From positions 1 through 64,000 of the forward strand of contig NZ_JAGPXL010000018.1 of the NCBI RefSeq assembly GCF_018070565.1: DNA of 64,000 nucleotides, in the 5' to 3' direction. Shown piece by piece: positions 25,604 through 34,169 of this stretch. Numbering within the stretch: position 1 is the stretch's first letter; the number at the start of each line of letters is the position of its first letter. Under the pieces are notes generated by a model that was not told the DNA's origin, searched no databases, and was given only the letters and a program-made list of their open reading frames with translations. The stretch is from Streptomyces sp. B93. Its GTDB lineage: Bacteria > Actinomycetota > Actinomycetes > Streptomycetales > Streptomycetaceae. The position numbers were made by a program, and so were the translations under genes.

Positions 25604-26152
25604 GTGCCTCATCACACACCCCCTCGGCTGGCCGAGGGCCCCCGGGTGGGCATACGGCCCTTCACCCGGACGGACGGCGTCGAGTTCGTGGCGCGGGCCC
25701 GGGAGAGCCGTGAGCTGCACCGGCCCTGGCTGTTCCCGCCGCAGACCGTCGAGGAGTACGCCGGGTACGCGGGGCGGCTGATCGAGGACCCGACGAGGGC
25801 CGGGTTCCTGGTCTGCGACCGCGACGACGGGACCATCGCCGGGTTCATCAACATCAACAACATCGTCGGCGGCGTCTTCCAGAGCGGCGCCCTCGGCTAC
25901 GGCGCCTTCGCGCACGCCGCCGGGCGGGGGCTGATGCGGGAGGGACTCGACCTGGTGGTGCGGTACGCGTTCGGGCCGATGGGGCTGCACCGCCTGGAGA
26001 TCAACGTGCAGCCCGGCAACGCCGCCTCCATCGCCCTGGCCCGCGCCTGCGGCTTCCGCCTGGAGGGCTACTCGCCGGACATGCTGTACATCGACGGGGC
26101 CTGGCGCGACCACGAACGCTGGGCCGTCACCACCGAGATGATCAAGGACTGA
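25604..26152 (+). CDS. RimJ/RimL-type GNAT acetyltransferase
   Basis: 182-aa acetyltransferase of the ribosomal-protein Ser/Ala acetyltransferase group. Marks: GPRVGIRPFTRTDGVEFVAR at the N-terminus, ALGYGAFAHAAGRGLMREGL for the acetyl-CoA loop, and LHRLEINVQPGNAASIALA then CGFRLEGYSPDML at the C-terminus. The acceptor (a protein N-terminus or an antibiotic) cannot be told. GTG at 25604 lies 9 nt after the LapA stop with GGGTGG upstream, so both are probably co-transcribed. Confidence 0.88.
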   Translation: MPHHTPPRLAEGPRVGIRPFTRTDGVEFVARARESRELHRPWLFPPQTVEEYAGYAGRLIEDPTRAGFLVCDRDDGTIAGFININNIVGGVFQSGALGYGAFAHAAGRGLMREGLDLVVRYAFGPMGLHRLEINVQPGNAASIALARACGFRLEGYSPDMLYIDGAWRDHERWAVTTEMIKD

Positions 26153-26168
26153 GCGCCGACGCCACGGC

Positions 26169-26193
26169 GTTACCCACCGTCGACCGAGGGTAC
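26169..26193 (+). promoter_or_regulatory. SigB-type promoter candidate
   Basis: GTTACC (26169-26174), 13 nt, then GGGTAC (26188-26193), ending 9 nt before the ATG at 26203. The -10 matches the Streptomyces SigB-family hexamer exactly and the -35 resembles GTTTAA. Confidence 0.5.
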
Positions 26194-26202
26194 CCGGCCG
26201 CC

Positions 26203-26667
26203 ATGAAGCGCCTCGATCATCTGGAACACCTGGACAGGCAACTGGTCGACGAACTGGCGCAGGTGACGCGCGAGACGGTGCGGGACGAACTGCACCGGCA
26301 GGCACGCCAGCAGCGGCGCAAGGCCGCCCTGTACGCCGCGTCCGGCGCCGTCGCCCTGTACGCGGGCGCGGCCCTCGCGCTGACCGTGGGACTCGCCCTC
26401 GCCGCCGGTCTGCCCGACTGGGCCGCCGCCCTGATCACCGCGGTGATCCTCGCCGCGATCGCCTACCTGCTGCGCGGCGCGGCCCGGCCACGGCCGGAGC
26501 ACCCCGTGGACGCGGCCACCGGTGAGGACCGGGTGCACGGCGGCACCCCGCCCGTCGGCCCGCCCGGCGGCCTCGGCTCGGTGCCGTACCCCCCGATGCC
26601 GCCGACGGCACCCGGAGCGCCCCGCCCGGAGGAGACCGACCCGGAGAACCCGCACCACCGGGCCTGA
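26203..26667 (+). CDS. Actinobacterial holin-superfamily-like membrane protein
   Basis: 154 aa: a charged amphipathic N-terminus (~1-42), two transmembrane helices at about 45-66 and 70-88, and a Pro/Gly-rich cytosolic tail (PPVGPPGGLGS, MPPTAPGAP). The pattern fits the Phage_holin_3_6 superfamily, which in Streptomyces are mostly chromosomal membrane proteins and not lysis proteins. No endolysin or phage gene is near. It is preceded by a SigB-type promoter candidate, which fits a stress or envelope role by inference only. Confidence 0.68.
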   Translation: MKRLDHLEHLDRQLVDELAQVTRETVRDELHRQARQQRRKAALYAASGAVALYAGAALALTVGLALAAGLPDWAAALITAVILAAIAYLLRGAARPRPEHPVDAATGEDRVHGGTPPVGPPGGLGSVPYPPMPPTAPGAPRPEETDPENPHHRA

Positions 26668-26698
26668 CCACCCAGCCGGGCGCCAGGCCCTGCGGGCG

Positions 26699-27655
26699 TC
26701 AGCCGGTGAGCTGCGGCAGCACCTTGGTGCGGTAGAAGTCGAAGAACGCCCGCTGCTCGGGCCCGATCTGGTTCACGTAGACCCGGTCGAAGCCGGCGTC
26801 GGCGAACGCGCTCAGGGCGGCGACGTGCTCGTCCACGTCGTCGCCGCACACCCGGCCCTCCCGCACCATCTCCTCCGTGACCAGCGGCTCCAACTGCTCG
26901 AAGTGGCGCGGCGAGGGCAGCACCTGGCCCATCTCGCCGGGCAGCAGCTCGTTGGCCCACAGCCGCCGCACGGTCCGTACGGCCTCGTCGCGGTCGGTGC
27001 CGTAGCAGACCTTGGTGCCTCCACTCACCGGCTTGGCGCCACCGCCCCCTTTGCGGAACTGCTCCACCATCGGCTCCTCGGGCATCATCGTGACGAACCC
27101 GTCGGCCACCCGTGCCGCGAGCGAGGTGGCCTTCGGCCCGAAGCCGGAGATGTCGATCGGGACGGGCTCGTCGGGGACCGTGTACAGGCGGGCGTTCTCC
27201 ACCGTGTAGTGGGTGCCCCGATGACTGACCTCCTCGCCGCTGAACAGCCTGCGCATGATCTGCACGGCCTCCTCCAGCATCTCCAGCCGGATGTGCGCGG
27301 GCGGCCAGGGATCGCCGAGGATGTGCTCGTTCAGCGCCTCGCCGGTGCCCAGGCCCAGCCGGAAACGGCCCTGCGTCATCACCGCGCAGGTGGCCGCGGC
27401 CTGCGCCACCACCGCCGGGTGCGTGCGGACGGTCGGGCAGGTGACCGCCGTCTCAATCGGCAGCGACACCGCCTCGGAGAGCGCGCCGATCACCGACCAC
27501 ACGAACGGACTCTGGCCCTGGGCGTCGTTCCACGGGTGGAAGTGGTCGGAGATCCACAGCGCCTGGAAACCGGCCTGCTCGGCCATCCGCGCCTGCTCGA
27601 CCAGCTCGGCGGGACCGTGCTCCTCACAGGACAGGAAGTAGCCGTACTCGGGCAT
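26699..27655 (-). CDS. LLM-class F420-dependent oxidoreductase
   Basis: 318-aa luciferase-like TIM-barrel enzyme using coenzyme F420. It starts YGYFLSCEEHGPAELVEQA and has the F420-binding strand ALWISDHFHPW, plus FRLGLGTGEALNEHILGD, typical of the F420-dependent glucose-6-phosphate dehydrogenase-like branch. The substrate is not defined. ATG at 27655 has GGAGG upstream, and a SigB-type promoter candidate lies 42 nt before the start. Divergent from the NDH-2-like gene; convergent with the holin-like gene. Confidence 0.87.
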   Translation of the reverse strand: MPEYGYFLSCEEHGPAELVEQARMAEQAGFQALWISDHFHPWNDAQGQSPFVWSVIGALSEAVSLPIETAVTCPTVRTHPAVVAQAAATCAVMTQGRFRLGLGTGEALNEHILGDPWPPAHIRLEMLEEAVQIMRRLFSGEEVSHRGTHYTVENARLYTVPDEPVPIDISGFGPKATSLAARVADGFVTMMPEEPMVEQFRKGGGGAKPVSGGTKVCYGTDRDEAVRTVRRLWANELLPGEMGQVLPSPRHFEQLEPLVTEEMVREGRVCGDDVDEHVAALSAFADAGFDRVYVNQIGPEQRAFFDFYRTKVLPQLTG

Positions 27656-27697
27656 GGGGGGTACCTCCGGGGGCGGCGGTTCGGGTCGCGTGGCCGA

Positions 27698-27722
27698 GTA
27701 CCCGGGGCCCGGTCCGGGAACC
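27698..27722 (-). promoter_or_regulatory. SigB-type promoter candidate for the LLM gene
   Basis: On the minus strand GGTT (27722-27719), 15 nt, then GGGTAC (27703-27698). It fits GNNT-N14-16-GGGTAC and ends 42 nt upstream of the ATG at 27655. Confidence 0.5.
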
Positions 27723-27800
27723 ACGGGCACGTTTGGCCGCCCTGGCCAGGGGGACGCGGAAGGCTCGGACGACACCGCACCGCGGAGGACCGGAGGAACC

Positions 27801-29450
27801 GTGAGTCGACCCCGCATCGTGATCGTCGGAGCCGGCTTCGCCGGGTACCGCACGGCCCGCGAGCTGTCGCGGATGGCCCGCGGCAAGGCCGAGATCACCT
27901 TGATCAACCCGACCGACTACTTTCTTTACCTGCCCCTGCTGCCCCAGGTGGCCGCCGGGATCCTGGAGCCGCGCCGGGTCACCGTCTCCCTCTCCGACAC
28001 CCTGCCCGGGGTGCGCCTGCTGCTCGGCGAGGCGGACACCATCGACCTGGACGCCCGCACCGTGCACTACTCCGACCCCGAGGGCGACGCCGGGACGGTG
28101 GAGTACGACCGGCTGGTGCTGGCCGCGGGCAGCGTCAACAAGCTGCTGCCCATCCCCGGCGTCGCCGAGCACGCGCACGGCTTCCGCGGCCTGCCCGAGG
28201 CGCTCTACCTGCGCGACCACGTCACCCGGCAGGTGGAGCTGGCGGCCGCCACCGACGACCCCAAGAGCTGCGCCGCCCGCTGCACCTTCGTCGTGGTCGG
28301 CGCCGGGTACACCGGCACCGAGGTCGCCGCGCACGGGCAGCTGTTCACCGACGCACAGGTCCGCAGGCACCCGCTGCGGGCGGGCATGCGGCCCCGCTGG
28401 ATGCTCCTGGACATCGCCGACCGCGTGATGCCCGAGATGGACGAACGGCTCTCCCGCACCGCCGACCGGGTGCTGCGCGAACGCGGCGTGGACGTGCGGA
28501 TGGGCACCTCGGTGAAGGAGGCCACGCCCGGCGGGGTGCTGCTCACCGACGGCGAGTTCGTCGACACCCGCACCCTGGTGTGGTGCGTGGGCGTACGGCC
28601 CGACCCGCTCGCGGAGTCGCTGGGGCTGCCCATGGAGCGCGGACGGCTCCTCGTCGACCCGCACCTCCAGGTGCCGGGCCGCCCCGAGGTGTTCGCCTGC
28701 GGGGACGCCGCGGCCGTGCCCGACCTGGAGAACCCCGGCACCTACACGCCGATGACCGCCCAGCACGCCTGGCGGCAGGGCCGGACGTGCGCCCGCAACA
28801 TCGCCGCGTCGCTGGGGGTGGGCGAGCGGAAGGCCTACCGCCACAGCGACCTGGGGTTCGTGGTCGACCTGGGCGGGGTGAAGGCCGCGGCCAACCCGCT
28901 GGGGGTGCCGCTGTCCGGGCCGCTCGCCGGGGCCGTCACCCGCGGCTACCACCTGGCCGCCATGCCCGGCAACCGGGTCCGGGTCGCCGCCGACTGGCTG
29001 CTGGACGCCGTACTGCCGCGCCAGGCCGTCCAGTTGGGTCTCGTACGGTCCTGGTCGGTCCCGCTGGACACGGCGTCGCCGGAGCTGGCGCGGGTGCCCG
29101 AGGGAGCCGAGGCGCGCGGTGGCGGGTCCGGCGAATCCGGTGGCTCCGGCGAATCCGGTGGCTCCGGCGACAAGAACGCGGAGGGCGAGATGAGGAAACA
29201 ACAGGAACAGCGGCAGCAGCCGGGCGGTGAGCCCGCGAAGAACCAGCCGGGTGGCGAGCCCGCGAAGAACCAGCCGGGCGGTGAGCCCGCGAAGAACCAG
29301 CCGGGTGGCGAACCTGCGAAGAACCAGCCGGGCGGTGAGCCCGCCAAGAACCAGCCCGGCGGTGAGCCCGCGAAGCAGGGCCGTGGTGCCGCGCACCCCA
29401 CGCCCGGACCGCCCCGGCGCACCGACACCGACATGGAGGGAGAGGCATGA
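27801..29450 (+). CDS. NDH-2-like NAD(P)H dehydrogenase with repetitive C-terminal tail
   Basis: 549-aa flavoprotein. The FAD fold opens with IVIVGAGFAGYRTAREL, the NAD fold with FVVVGAGYTGTEVAAHG, and the FAD-pyrophosphate site is VFACGDAAAV; this is the type II NADH:quinone oxidoreductase pattern. The catalytic core ends near residue 430. The last ~110 residues are low-complexity: Gly/Ser/Glu-rich, then KQQEQRQ, then six QPGGEPAK units. GTG at 27801 follows GGAGGA. The stop overlaps the transketolase ATG by 4 bp, so this gene likely opens the run into transketolase, polymerase domain and gas-vesicle genes. Confidence 0.87.
   Translation: MSRPRIVIVGAGFAGYRTARELSRMARGKAEITLINPTDYFLYLPLLPQVAAGILEPRRVTVSLSDTLPGVRLLLGEADTIDLDARTVHYSDPEGDAGTVEYDRLVLAAGSVNKLLPIPGVAEHAHGFRGLPEALYLRDHVTRQVELAAATDDPKSCAARCTFVVVGAGYTGTEVAAHGQLFTDAQVRRHPLRAGMRPRWMLLDIADRVMPEMDERLSRTADRVLRERGVDVRMGTSVKEATPGGVLLTDGEFVDTRTLVWCVGVRPDPLAESLGLPMERGRLLVDPHLQVPGRPEVFACGDAAAVPDLENPGTYTPMTAQHAWRQGRTCARNIAASLGVGERKAYRHSDLGFVVDLGGVKAAANPLGVPLSGPLAGAVTRGYHLAAMPGNRVRVAADWLLDAVLPRQAVQLGLVRSWSVPLDTASPELARVPEGAEARGGGSGESGGSGESGGSGDKNAEGEMRKQQEQRQQPGGEPAKNQPGGEPAKNQPGGEPAKNQPGGEPAKNQPGGEPAKNQPGGEPAKQGRGAAHPTPGPPRRTDTDMEGEA
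29217..29375 (+). repeat. 27-bp in-frame tandem repeat, six units
   Basis: Five 27-bp units (Q-P-G-G-E-P-A-K-N) at 29217-29243, 29244-29270, 29271-29297, 29298-29324 and 29325-29351, followed by a sixth shortened unit (29352-29375). Copies differ only at a few wobble positions, which indicates recent expansion. They encode a flexible tail on the NDH-2-like protein. Confidence 0.95.
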
Positions 29451-31294
29451 ACAGCGGTGAACTCACCGAGCTGGGACAGCAGTTGCGGGTGGACAGCGTA
29501 CGGGCGGCCGCCGCCGCGGGCTCCGGACACCCCACGTCCTCGATGTCGGCGGCCGACCTGATGGCAGTCCTCCTGGCCAACCACCTCCGCTACGACTTCG
29601 ACCGCCCGGCCCACCCCGGCAACGACCGGTTCATCCTCTCCAAGGGCCACGCCTCACCCCTGCTGTACGCGGCGTTCAAGGCGGCCGGAGCCATCGACGA
29701 CGAGGAACTCCTCACCTTCCGAGAACTGGGCAGCAGGCTGGAGGGGCACCCCACGCCCCGGCGGCTGCCCTGGGTGGAGACGGCCACCGGCTCCCTCGGG
29801 CAGGGCCTGCCCGTCGCGGTCGGCGTCGCCCTGGCGGGCAAGCGGCTGGACCGCGACGACCACCGGGTCTGGGTGCTGTGCGGCGACAGCGAACTCGCCG
29901 AGGGCTCCGTGTGGGAGGCCGCCGAGCACGCCGCCTACGAGCACCTCGACAACCTCACCGCGATCATCGACGTCAACCGGCTCGGCCAGCGCGGACCCAC
30001 CCGGCACGGCCACGACCTCGACGCCTACGCCCGCCGCTTCCAGGCCTTCGGCTGGCACACCGTCGAGGTCGACGGCCATGACGTCGACGCCGTCGACCGC
30101 GCCTACGGCGAGGCCCTGTCGACCAAGGGGCAGCCCACCGCGATCCTCGCCCGCACCCTGAAGGGCAAGGGCGTCGAGGCCGTCGAGGACCGCGAGGGAC
30201 TGCACGGCAAGCCGCTGCCGGACGCCGACGAGGCGATCGCCGAACTCGGCGGCCCCCGTGACCTGCGGGTCGAGGTCCATGAACCGCCCACCACCCGCAT
30301 GCTGCACGCCGTGCGCACCGGCCCCGTCGAACTGCCCCGCTGGGAGCGCGGCGAGGAGGTCGCCACCCGCGACGCCTACGGCCGCGCCCTCGCCGCGCTC
30401 GGCGACGGCCGCGGTGACGTGGTCGCCCTGGACGGCGAGGTCAGCGACTCCACCCGGGCCGAGTTCTTCGCCAAGGAACACCCCGAGCGGTTCTTCGAGT
30501 GCTACATCGCCGAGCAGCAGATGGTCGCGGCGGCGGTCGGCCTCGCCAGCCGCGGCTGGGTGCCGTACGCGTCGTCGTTCGCGGCCTTCCTCACCCGCGC
30601 CCACGACTTCGTCCGCATGGCCTCCGTCAGCGGAGCTGGTGTCAACCTGGTCGGCTCGCACGCGGGCGTCGCCATCGGGCAGGACGGGCCCTCCCAGATG
30701 GGCCTGGAGGACCTGGCGATGTTCCGCGCCGTGCACGACTCGACCGTGCTCTACCCCTGCGACGCCAACCAGACCGCCCAGCTGGTCGCGGCCATGGCGG
30801 GCCTGGATGGCATCCGCTACCTGCGCACCTCTCGCGGCAAGAGCCCGGTGATCTACGGTCCCGACGAGCGGTTCCCGGTCGGCGGCAGCAAGGTGCTGCG
30901 CTCCTCCGCCGAGGACCGGGTGACCCTGGTCGCCGCGGGCGTGACCGTGCCCGAGGCGCTGGCCGCAGCCGACGCCCTGGGCCGCGACGGCATCCGGGCG
31001 CGCGTCATCGACCTGTACTCCGTCAAGCCGGTCGACCGCGCCACCCTGCGGCAGGCCGCCGAGGACACCGGCTGTCTGCTGACCGTGGAGGACCACCACC
31101 AGGAGGGCGGCCTGGGCGACGCCGTCCTCGACGCCTTCCTCGACGGGCGCCCGGTGCCCCGCCTGGTCCGCCTCGCCGTCCGTACGATGCCGGGCTCGGC
31201 GAGCCCCGCCGAGCAGCTGCACGCCGCGGGCATCGACGCCGAGTCGATCGCCGCGTCCGTGGCACTGCTGGTGGAGCAGGCGGTCGTACGGTGA
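29447..31294 (+). CDS. Transketolase (single chain)
   Basis: 615-aa thiamine-diphosphate enzyme transferring two-carbon units in the pentose phosphate pathway. Visible parts: N-terminal substrate His in AAAAGSGHPTSSMSAADL, the diphosphate/Mg motif CGDSELAEGSVWEA...DVNRLGQ, and the pyrimidine domain with catalytic Glu in ECYIAEQQMVAAA. It is shorter than the ~700-aa housekeeping Tkt, so it is probably an accessory paralogue. ATG overlaps the upstream stop (ATGA) and its stop overlaps the next GTG, placing it inside a coupled operon. Confidence 0.9.
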   Translation: MNSGELTELGQQLRVDSVRAAAAAGSGHPTSSMSAADLMAVLLANHLRYDFDRPAHPGNDRFILSKGHASPLLYAAFKAAGAIDDEELLTFRELGSRLEGHPTPRRLPWVETATGSLGQGLPVAVGVALAGKRLDRDDHRVWVLCGDSELAEGSVWEAAEHAAYEHLDNLTAIIDVNRLGQRGPTRHGHDLDAYARRFQAFGWHTVEVDGHDVDAVDRAYGEALSTKGQPTAILARTLKGKGVEAVEDREGLHGKPLPDADEAIAELGGPRDLRVEVHEPPTTRMLHAVRTGPVELPRWERGEEVATRDAYGRALAALGDGRGDVVALDGEVSDSTRAEFFAKEHPERFFECYIAEQQMVAAAVGLASRGWVPYASSFAAFLTRAHDFVRMASVSGAGVNLVGSHAGVAIGQDGPSQMGLEDLAMFRAVHDSTVLYPCDANQTAQLVAAMAGLDGIRYLRTSRGKSPVIYGPDERFPVGGSKVLRSSAEDRVTLVAAGVTVPEALAAADALGRDGIRARVIDLYSVKPVDRATLRQAAEDTGCLLTVEDHHQEGGLGDAVLDAFLDGRPVPRLVRLAVRTMPGSASPAEQLHAAGIDAESIAASVALLVEQAVVR

Positions 31295-32217
31295 ACCACG
31301 GCGCCGTGCGGACGGTGCGGGCCGGACGGCGCACGGTCGAGGTGCGGCGCGCCGACAAGGTGCTCTTCCCCGGCGGGCCGGGCCACCCCGCGTACACCAA
31401 GGGCGACCTCGTCGACTACTACCTGTCGGTGGCGCCGTACCTGCTGCCGCAGCTGCGGGGCCGCCCGCTGATGCTGGAGCGGTACCCGGACGGCGTGGAC
31501 GGCGGCCGGTTCATGCAGAAGAACACCCCCGAGCACTACCCGGACTGGATCACCCGGGCCGAGGTCGCCAAGGAGGGCGGCACAGTCCGCCACACCGTCT
31601 GCGACGACACCGCCACCCTCGTCCACCTCGCCGACCAGGCCTGCCTCACCCTGCACCGGTGGCTGTCGCGCGTCGGCCGCCCGTACCACCCGGACCGGAT
31701 GGTCTTCGACCTCGACCCGTCGGTGGAGGGCTTCGAGCCGGTGCGGGAGGCGGCCCGGCTGCTGGGCGGACTCCTCGACGAACTGCGCCTGCCCGCCGCG
31801 CTGATGACCACCGGCTCGCGGGGCCTGCACGTCGTCGTACCGCTCGACGGACGGCAGGACTTCGACGAGGTGCGCGAGTTCGCCAAGGACGTCGCCGACA
31901 CCCTCGCCGCCGACCACCCCGACCGGCTCACCACCGCCGCCCGCAAGAAGGACCGCGGCGAACGTCTCTACCTCGACGTGCAGCGCAACGCCTACGCGCA
32001 GACCGCGGTCGCCCCGTTCACCGTGCGTGCCCGGCCCGGCGCGCCCGTCGCCGTGCCGATCGCCTGGGACCAGCTCGACGACCCCGGCCTCGGGCCCCGG
32101 CGCTGGAGCATCGCCGACGCCGTCGAGCAGGCCCGCAGCGACCCCTGGGCCGACGTGCCGCGCCGCGCCCGCGCGCTGGGCCCCGCCCGGCGGCGGCTGG
32201 ACGCGTTGCGCGGCTGA
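31291..32217 (+). CDS. LigD-type polymerase/primase domain protein (NHEJ PolDom)
   Basis: 308-aa stand-alone archaeo-eukaryotic primase-type polymerase as found in LigD. Recognisable segments: VEVRRADKVLFPGG, KGDLVDYYLSVAPYLLPQL, FMQKNTPEHYPDW, the metal-binding MVFDLDPSVEGFEPV (D-x-D) and SRGLHVVVPLDGRQDFDEV. No ligase or nuclease domain is fused. It would add nucleotides at DNA ends in Ku-dependent end joining. The GTG overlaps the transketolase stop (GTGA), and gvpO starts 44 nt downstream. Its presence in a metabolic/gas-vesicle transcript is unexplained. Confidence 0.88.
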   Translation: MNHGAVRTVRAGRRTVEVRRADKVLFPGGPGHPAYTKGDLVDYYLSVAPYLLPQLRGRPLMLERYPDGVDGGRFMQKNTPEHYPDWITRAEVAKEGGTVRHTVCDDTATLVHLADQACLTLHRWLSRVGRPYHPDRMVFDLDPSVEGFEPVREAARLLGGLLDELRLPAALMTTGSRGLHVVVPLDGRQDFDEVREFAKDVADTLAADHPDRLTTAARKKDRGERLYLDVQRNAYAQTAVAPFTVRARPGAPVAVPIAWDQLDDPGLGPRRWSIADAVEQARSDPWADVPRRARALGPARRRLDALRG

Positions 32218-32261
32218 GGTTTGGCCAACGGTCCTGCGGCCACCCGGCATTGGAGGTGGCC

Positions 32262-32603
32262 ATGACTGACGGACAGCGCACATCCGATTCGAAGCAAGAC
32301 TCGAAGCAAGAGAAGTCAACGGCGCAAGAGCGGCCGAACCCCATGCAGGTGCTGCGGCACGCACGGACCCAGCTCGCGGAGCTGACCGGTATGGCCGCCG
32401 AGACCGTCTCCTCCTTCGAGCAGACGGAGGACGGCTGGTCCCTGGAGATCGAGGTCATGGAACTCGCCCGGGTGCCCGACACGATGAGCCTGATGGCGAG
32501 CTACCAGGTCGACCTCGACCCGGACGGACAGCTCACCGGCTACCGGCGCCTTCGCCGTTACGAACGCGGGCGGGCCGACGCACACAGGCCCGGCGGCCGT
32601 TAG
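32262..32603 (+). CDS. gvpO: Gas vesicle protein GvpO
   Basis: 113 aa. After a Lys/Gln/Ser-rich N-terminus (~1-27) comes the GvpO domain: VLRHARTQLAELTGM, EDGWSLEIEVMELARVPD and MASYQVDLDPDGQLTGYRRLRRY. In other organisms GvpO is an accessory or regulatory factor of gas-vesicle formation. It is the first gene of the ten-gene cluster in the standard streptomycete order O-A-F-G-Y-Z-J-L-S-K. GGAGG is 6 nt upstream of the ATG. A 94-nt gap separates it from gvpA. Confidence 0.92.
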   Translation: MTDGQRTSDSKQDSKQEKSTAQERPNPMQVLRHARTQLAELTGMAAETVSSFEQTEDGWSLEIEVMELARVPDTMSLMASYQVDLDPDGQLTGYRRLRRYERGRADAHRPGGR

Positions 32604-32640
32604 GCCGCCGACCCGCACCGCACACCACAGTCAGATCCCC

Positions 32641-32682
32641 GGACAAGACACACGAGACAGACACGACAGACGAGACAGACAA
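32641..32682 (+). promoter_or_regulatory. AC/AG-rich, C/T-poor leader before gvpA
   Basis: About 40 nt made almost only of GACA and GAGA-like steps (ACACGA, GACAGA, CGAGAC and so on), very unlike the surrounding DNA. It ends at the AAGGAGG ribosome site of gvpA. Being nearly unable to pair with itself, it may keep the gvpA start open for high translation. That role is inferred. Confidence 0.4.
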
Positions 32683-32697
32683 GGAGGCACGGTCGGT

Positions 32698-33123
32698 ATG
32701 ACCGTCGTCCCGGCACAGCAGACCGGCGGAGGGGGCGGCTCCAGCGGCCTGTACGACGTCCTGGAGCTGGTCCTCGACCGAGGGCTCGTCATCGACGCGT
32801 TCGTACGCGTCTCCCTCGTCGGCATCGAGATCCTGAAGATCGACGTCCGCGTCGTCGTCGCCAGCGTCGACACCTATCTGCGCTTCGCCGAGGCCTGCAA
32901 CCGCCTCGACCTGGAGTCCGGCCCGAACAAGAGCCCCGGCCTGCCCGACGTCGTCGGCGAGATCACCGAGTCCGGCGCGCGCGGCAAGTCCAAGGGCGCC
33001 CTGTCCGGCGCCGCCCAGACCGTCTCCGACGCCTTCAAGCAGGCGCGCGAGGAGGGCGAGACCGAGTCCAGGCCGCGTGCCCGCAAGACGACGGCCGCGC
33101 GCAGGAAGGGGGAGCAGGAGTGA
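32698..33123 (+). CDS. gvpA: Gas vesicle structural protein GvpA, extended C-terminus
   Basis: 141 aa. The conserved shell-forming core is at about residues 17-70: GLYDVLELVLDRGLVIDAF, then RVSLVGIEILKIDVRVVVAS and VDTYLRFAEA. After residue ~80 it carries a ~60-residue tail ending in a basic stretch (PRARKTTAARRK), absent from the ~70-aa GvpA of cyanobacteria and haloarchaea. AAGGAGG lies 10 nt before the ATG. The stop overlaps gvpF (GTGA). Streptomyces are not known to form visible gas vesicles, so its assembly state is open. Confidence 0.94.
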   Translation: MTVVPAQQTGGGGGSSGLYDVLELVLDRGLVIDAFVRVSLVGIEILKIDVRVVVASVDTYLRFAEACNRLDLESGPNKSPGLPDVVGEITESGARGKSKGALSGAAQTVSDAFKQAREEGETESRPRARKTTAARRKGEQE

Positions 33124-33902
33124 GCACGTACGTCTACGGCATCACCGCCGGTTCCCACCCCGCCCTCCCCGACGGGATGGGCGGCGTCGGCGACCCGGCA
33201 CGGCCCGTGCGGATCCTCAAGGAGGGTGACCTCGCGGCGATCGTCAGCGACGCCCCCGAGGGGCTGCGGCCCAAGCGCAAGGACCTGATCGCCCACCAGA
33301 ACGTGCTCGCGGAGGCCGGAGCGGCCGCCTGCGTCCTGCCCATGAGGTTCGGCAGCGTCGCCCAGGACGACGCCGCCGTCACCGGCGTGCTCGCCGAGCG
33401 CTCCGACCACTACAAGGAGCGGCTGCGGGCGCTGGAGGGGAAGGTCGAGTACAACATCAAGGCCTCCCACGTGGAGGAGGCCGTACTGCACCATGTGATG
33501 GCCCAGAACCAGGAGATCCGTGCCCTCGCCGAGGCCAACCGGCAGGCGGGCGGCGGCAGCTATGAGGAGCGGCTGCGGCTCGGCGAGCTGGTCGCCGCCG
33601 CGGTGCAGGCCAAGGAGGCGGAGGACGCGGCCGAGCTGCGACGGGTGCTGGAACCCGCCGCCGCGGCCGAGAGCGTGGGACCGGAGTCCACCGGCTGGCT
33701 GGTGAACGTGTCCTACCTGGTGGCCCGCGACACCGCCGAGTCGTTCCTGGCCGCCGTGGCACAGGCCCGCGAGGCCCATCCGCACCTGGACGTGCGGGTC
33801 AACGGCCCGCTGCCGCCGTACAGCTTCGTGGAGCCCGGCCCCGCCGAGCCCGCGGGCAGCGCCATCGGCGGTAGCGGCGGCATCGGGACCGGGACCGGGT
33901 AG
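33120..33902 (+). CDS. gvpF: Gas vesicle protein GvpF (GvpF/L family)
   Basis: 260 aa. GvpF/L hallmarks: STYVYGITAGSHPALPD at the N-terminus, VLPMRFGSVAQDDAA mid-protein, and the C-terminal LDVRVNGPLPPYSFVEPGP. In other systems GvpF/L contact GvpA and help nucleate assembly. It ends in a Gly-rich tail (GGSGGIGTGTG). GTG overlaps the gvpA stop by 4 bp. A longer relative, gvpL, lies 2.2 kb downstream. Confidence 0.93.
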   Translation: MSTYVYGITAGSHPALPDGMGGVGDPARPVRILKEGDLAAIVSDAPEGLRPKRKDLIAHQNVLAEAGAAACVLPMRFGSVAQDDAAVTGVLAERSDHYKERLRALEGKVEYNIKASHVEEAVLHHVMAQNQEIRALAEANRQAGGGSYEERLRLGELVAAAVQAKEAEDAAELRRVLEPAAAAESVGPESTGWLVNVSYLVARDTAESFLAAVAQAREAHPHLDVRVNGPLPPYSFVEPGPAEPAGSAIGGSGGIGTGTG

Positions 33903-33905
33903 CCC

Positions 33906-34169
33906 ATGGGACTGATCGGAGAGGTCCTGCTGCTGCCGTTCGCCCCGGTGCGCGGCAGTGCGTGGGTCATCGGACAGGTGCTCCGCGAGGCGGAGCGCCA
34001 GTACTACGACCCGGGCGTCGTCCGAGCCGAACTCGCCCGCCTCGAGGAGCAGTTGGAGGCGGGCGAGATCGACGAGGAGGAGTTCGACCGCAGGGAGGAC
34101 GAACTGCTGGACCGCCTGGAGACCGCCTCGCGCAGGGGCGTGCACACGAACGACGGGACGACACCATGA
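33906..34169 (+). CDS. gvpG: Gas vesicle protein GvpG
   Basis: 87 aa. Hydrophobic start LIGEVLLLPFAPVRGSAWVIG followed by a charged helical half (EQLEAGEIDEEEFDRREDELLDR in two overlapping parts), which is the GvpG pattern of a small accessory protein that acts with GvpF/L. Begins 3 nt after gvpF and overlaps gvpY by 4 bp (ATGA). Confidence 0.92.
   Translation: MGLIGEVLLLPFAPVRGSAWVIGQVLREAERQYYDPGVVRAELARLEEQLEAGEIDEEEFDRREDELLDRLETASRRGVHTNDGTTP

Noticed and set aside
26203..26667. Phage remnant because of the holin-like protein
   Set aside because: No endolysin, portal, integrase or attachment-site sequence nearby; such proteins are ordinary chromosomal genes in actinobacteria.
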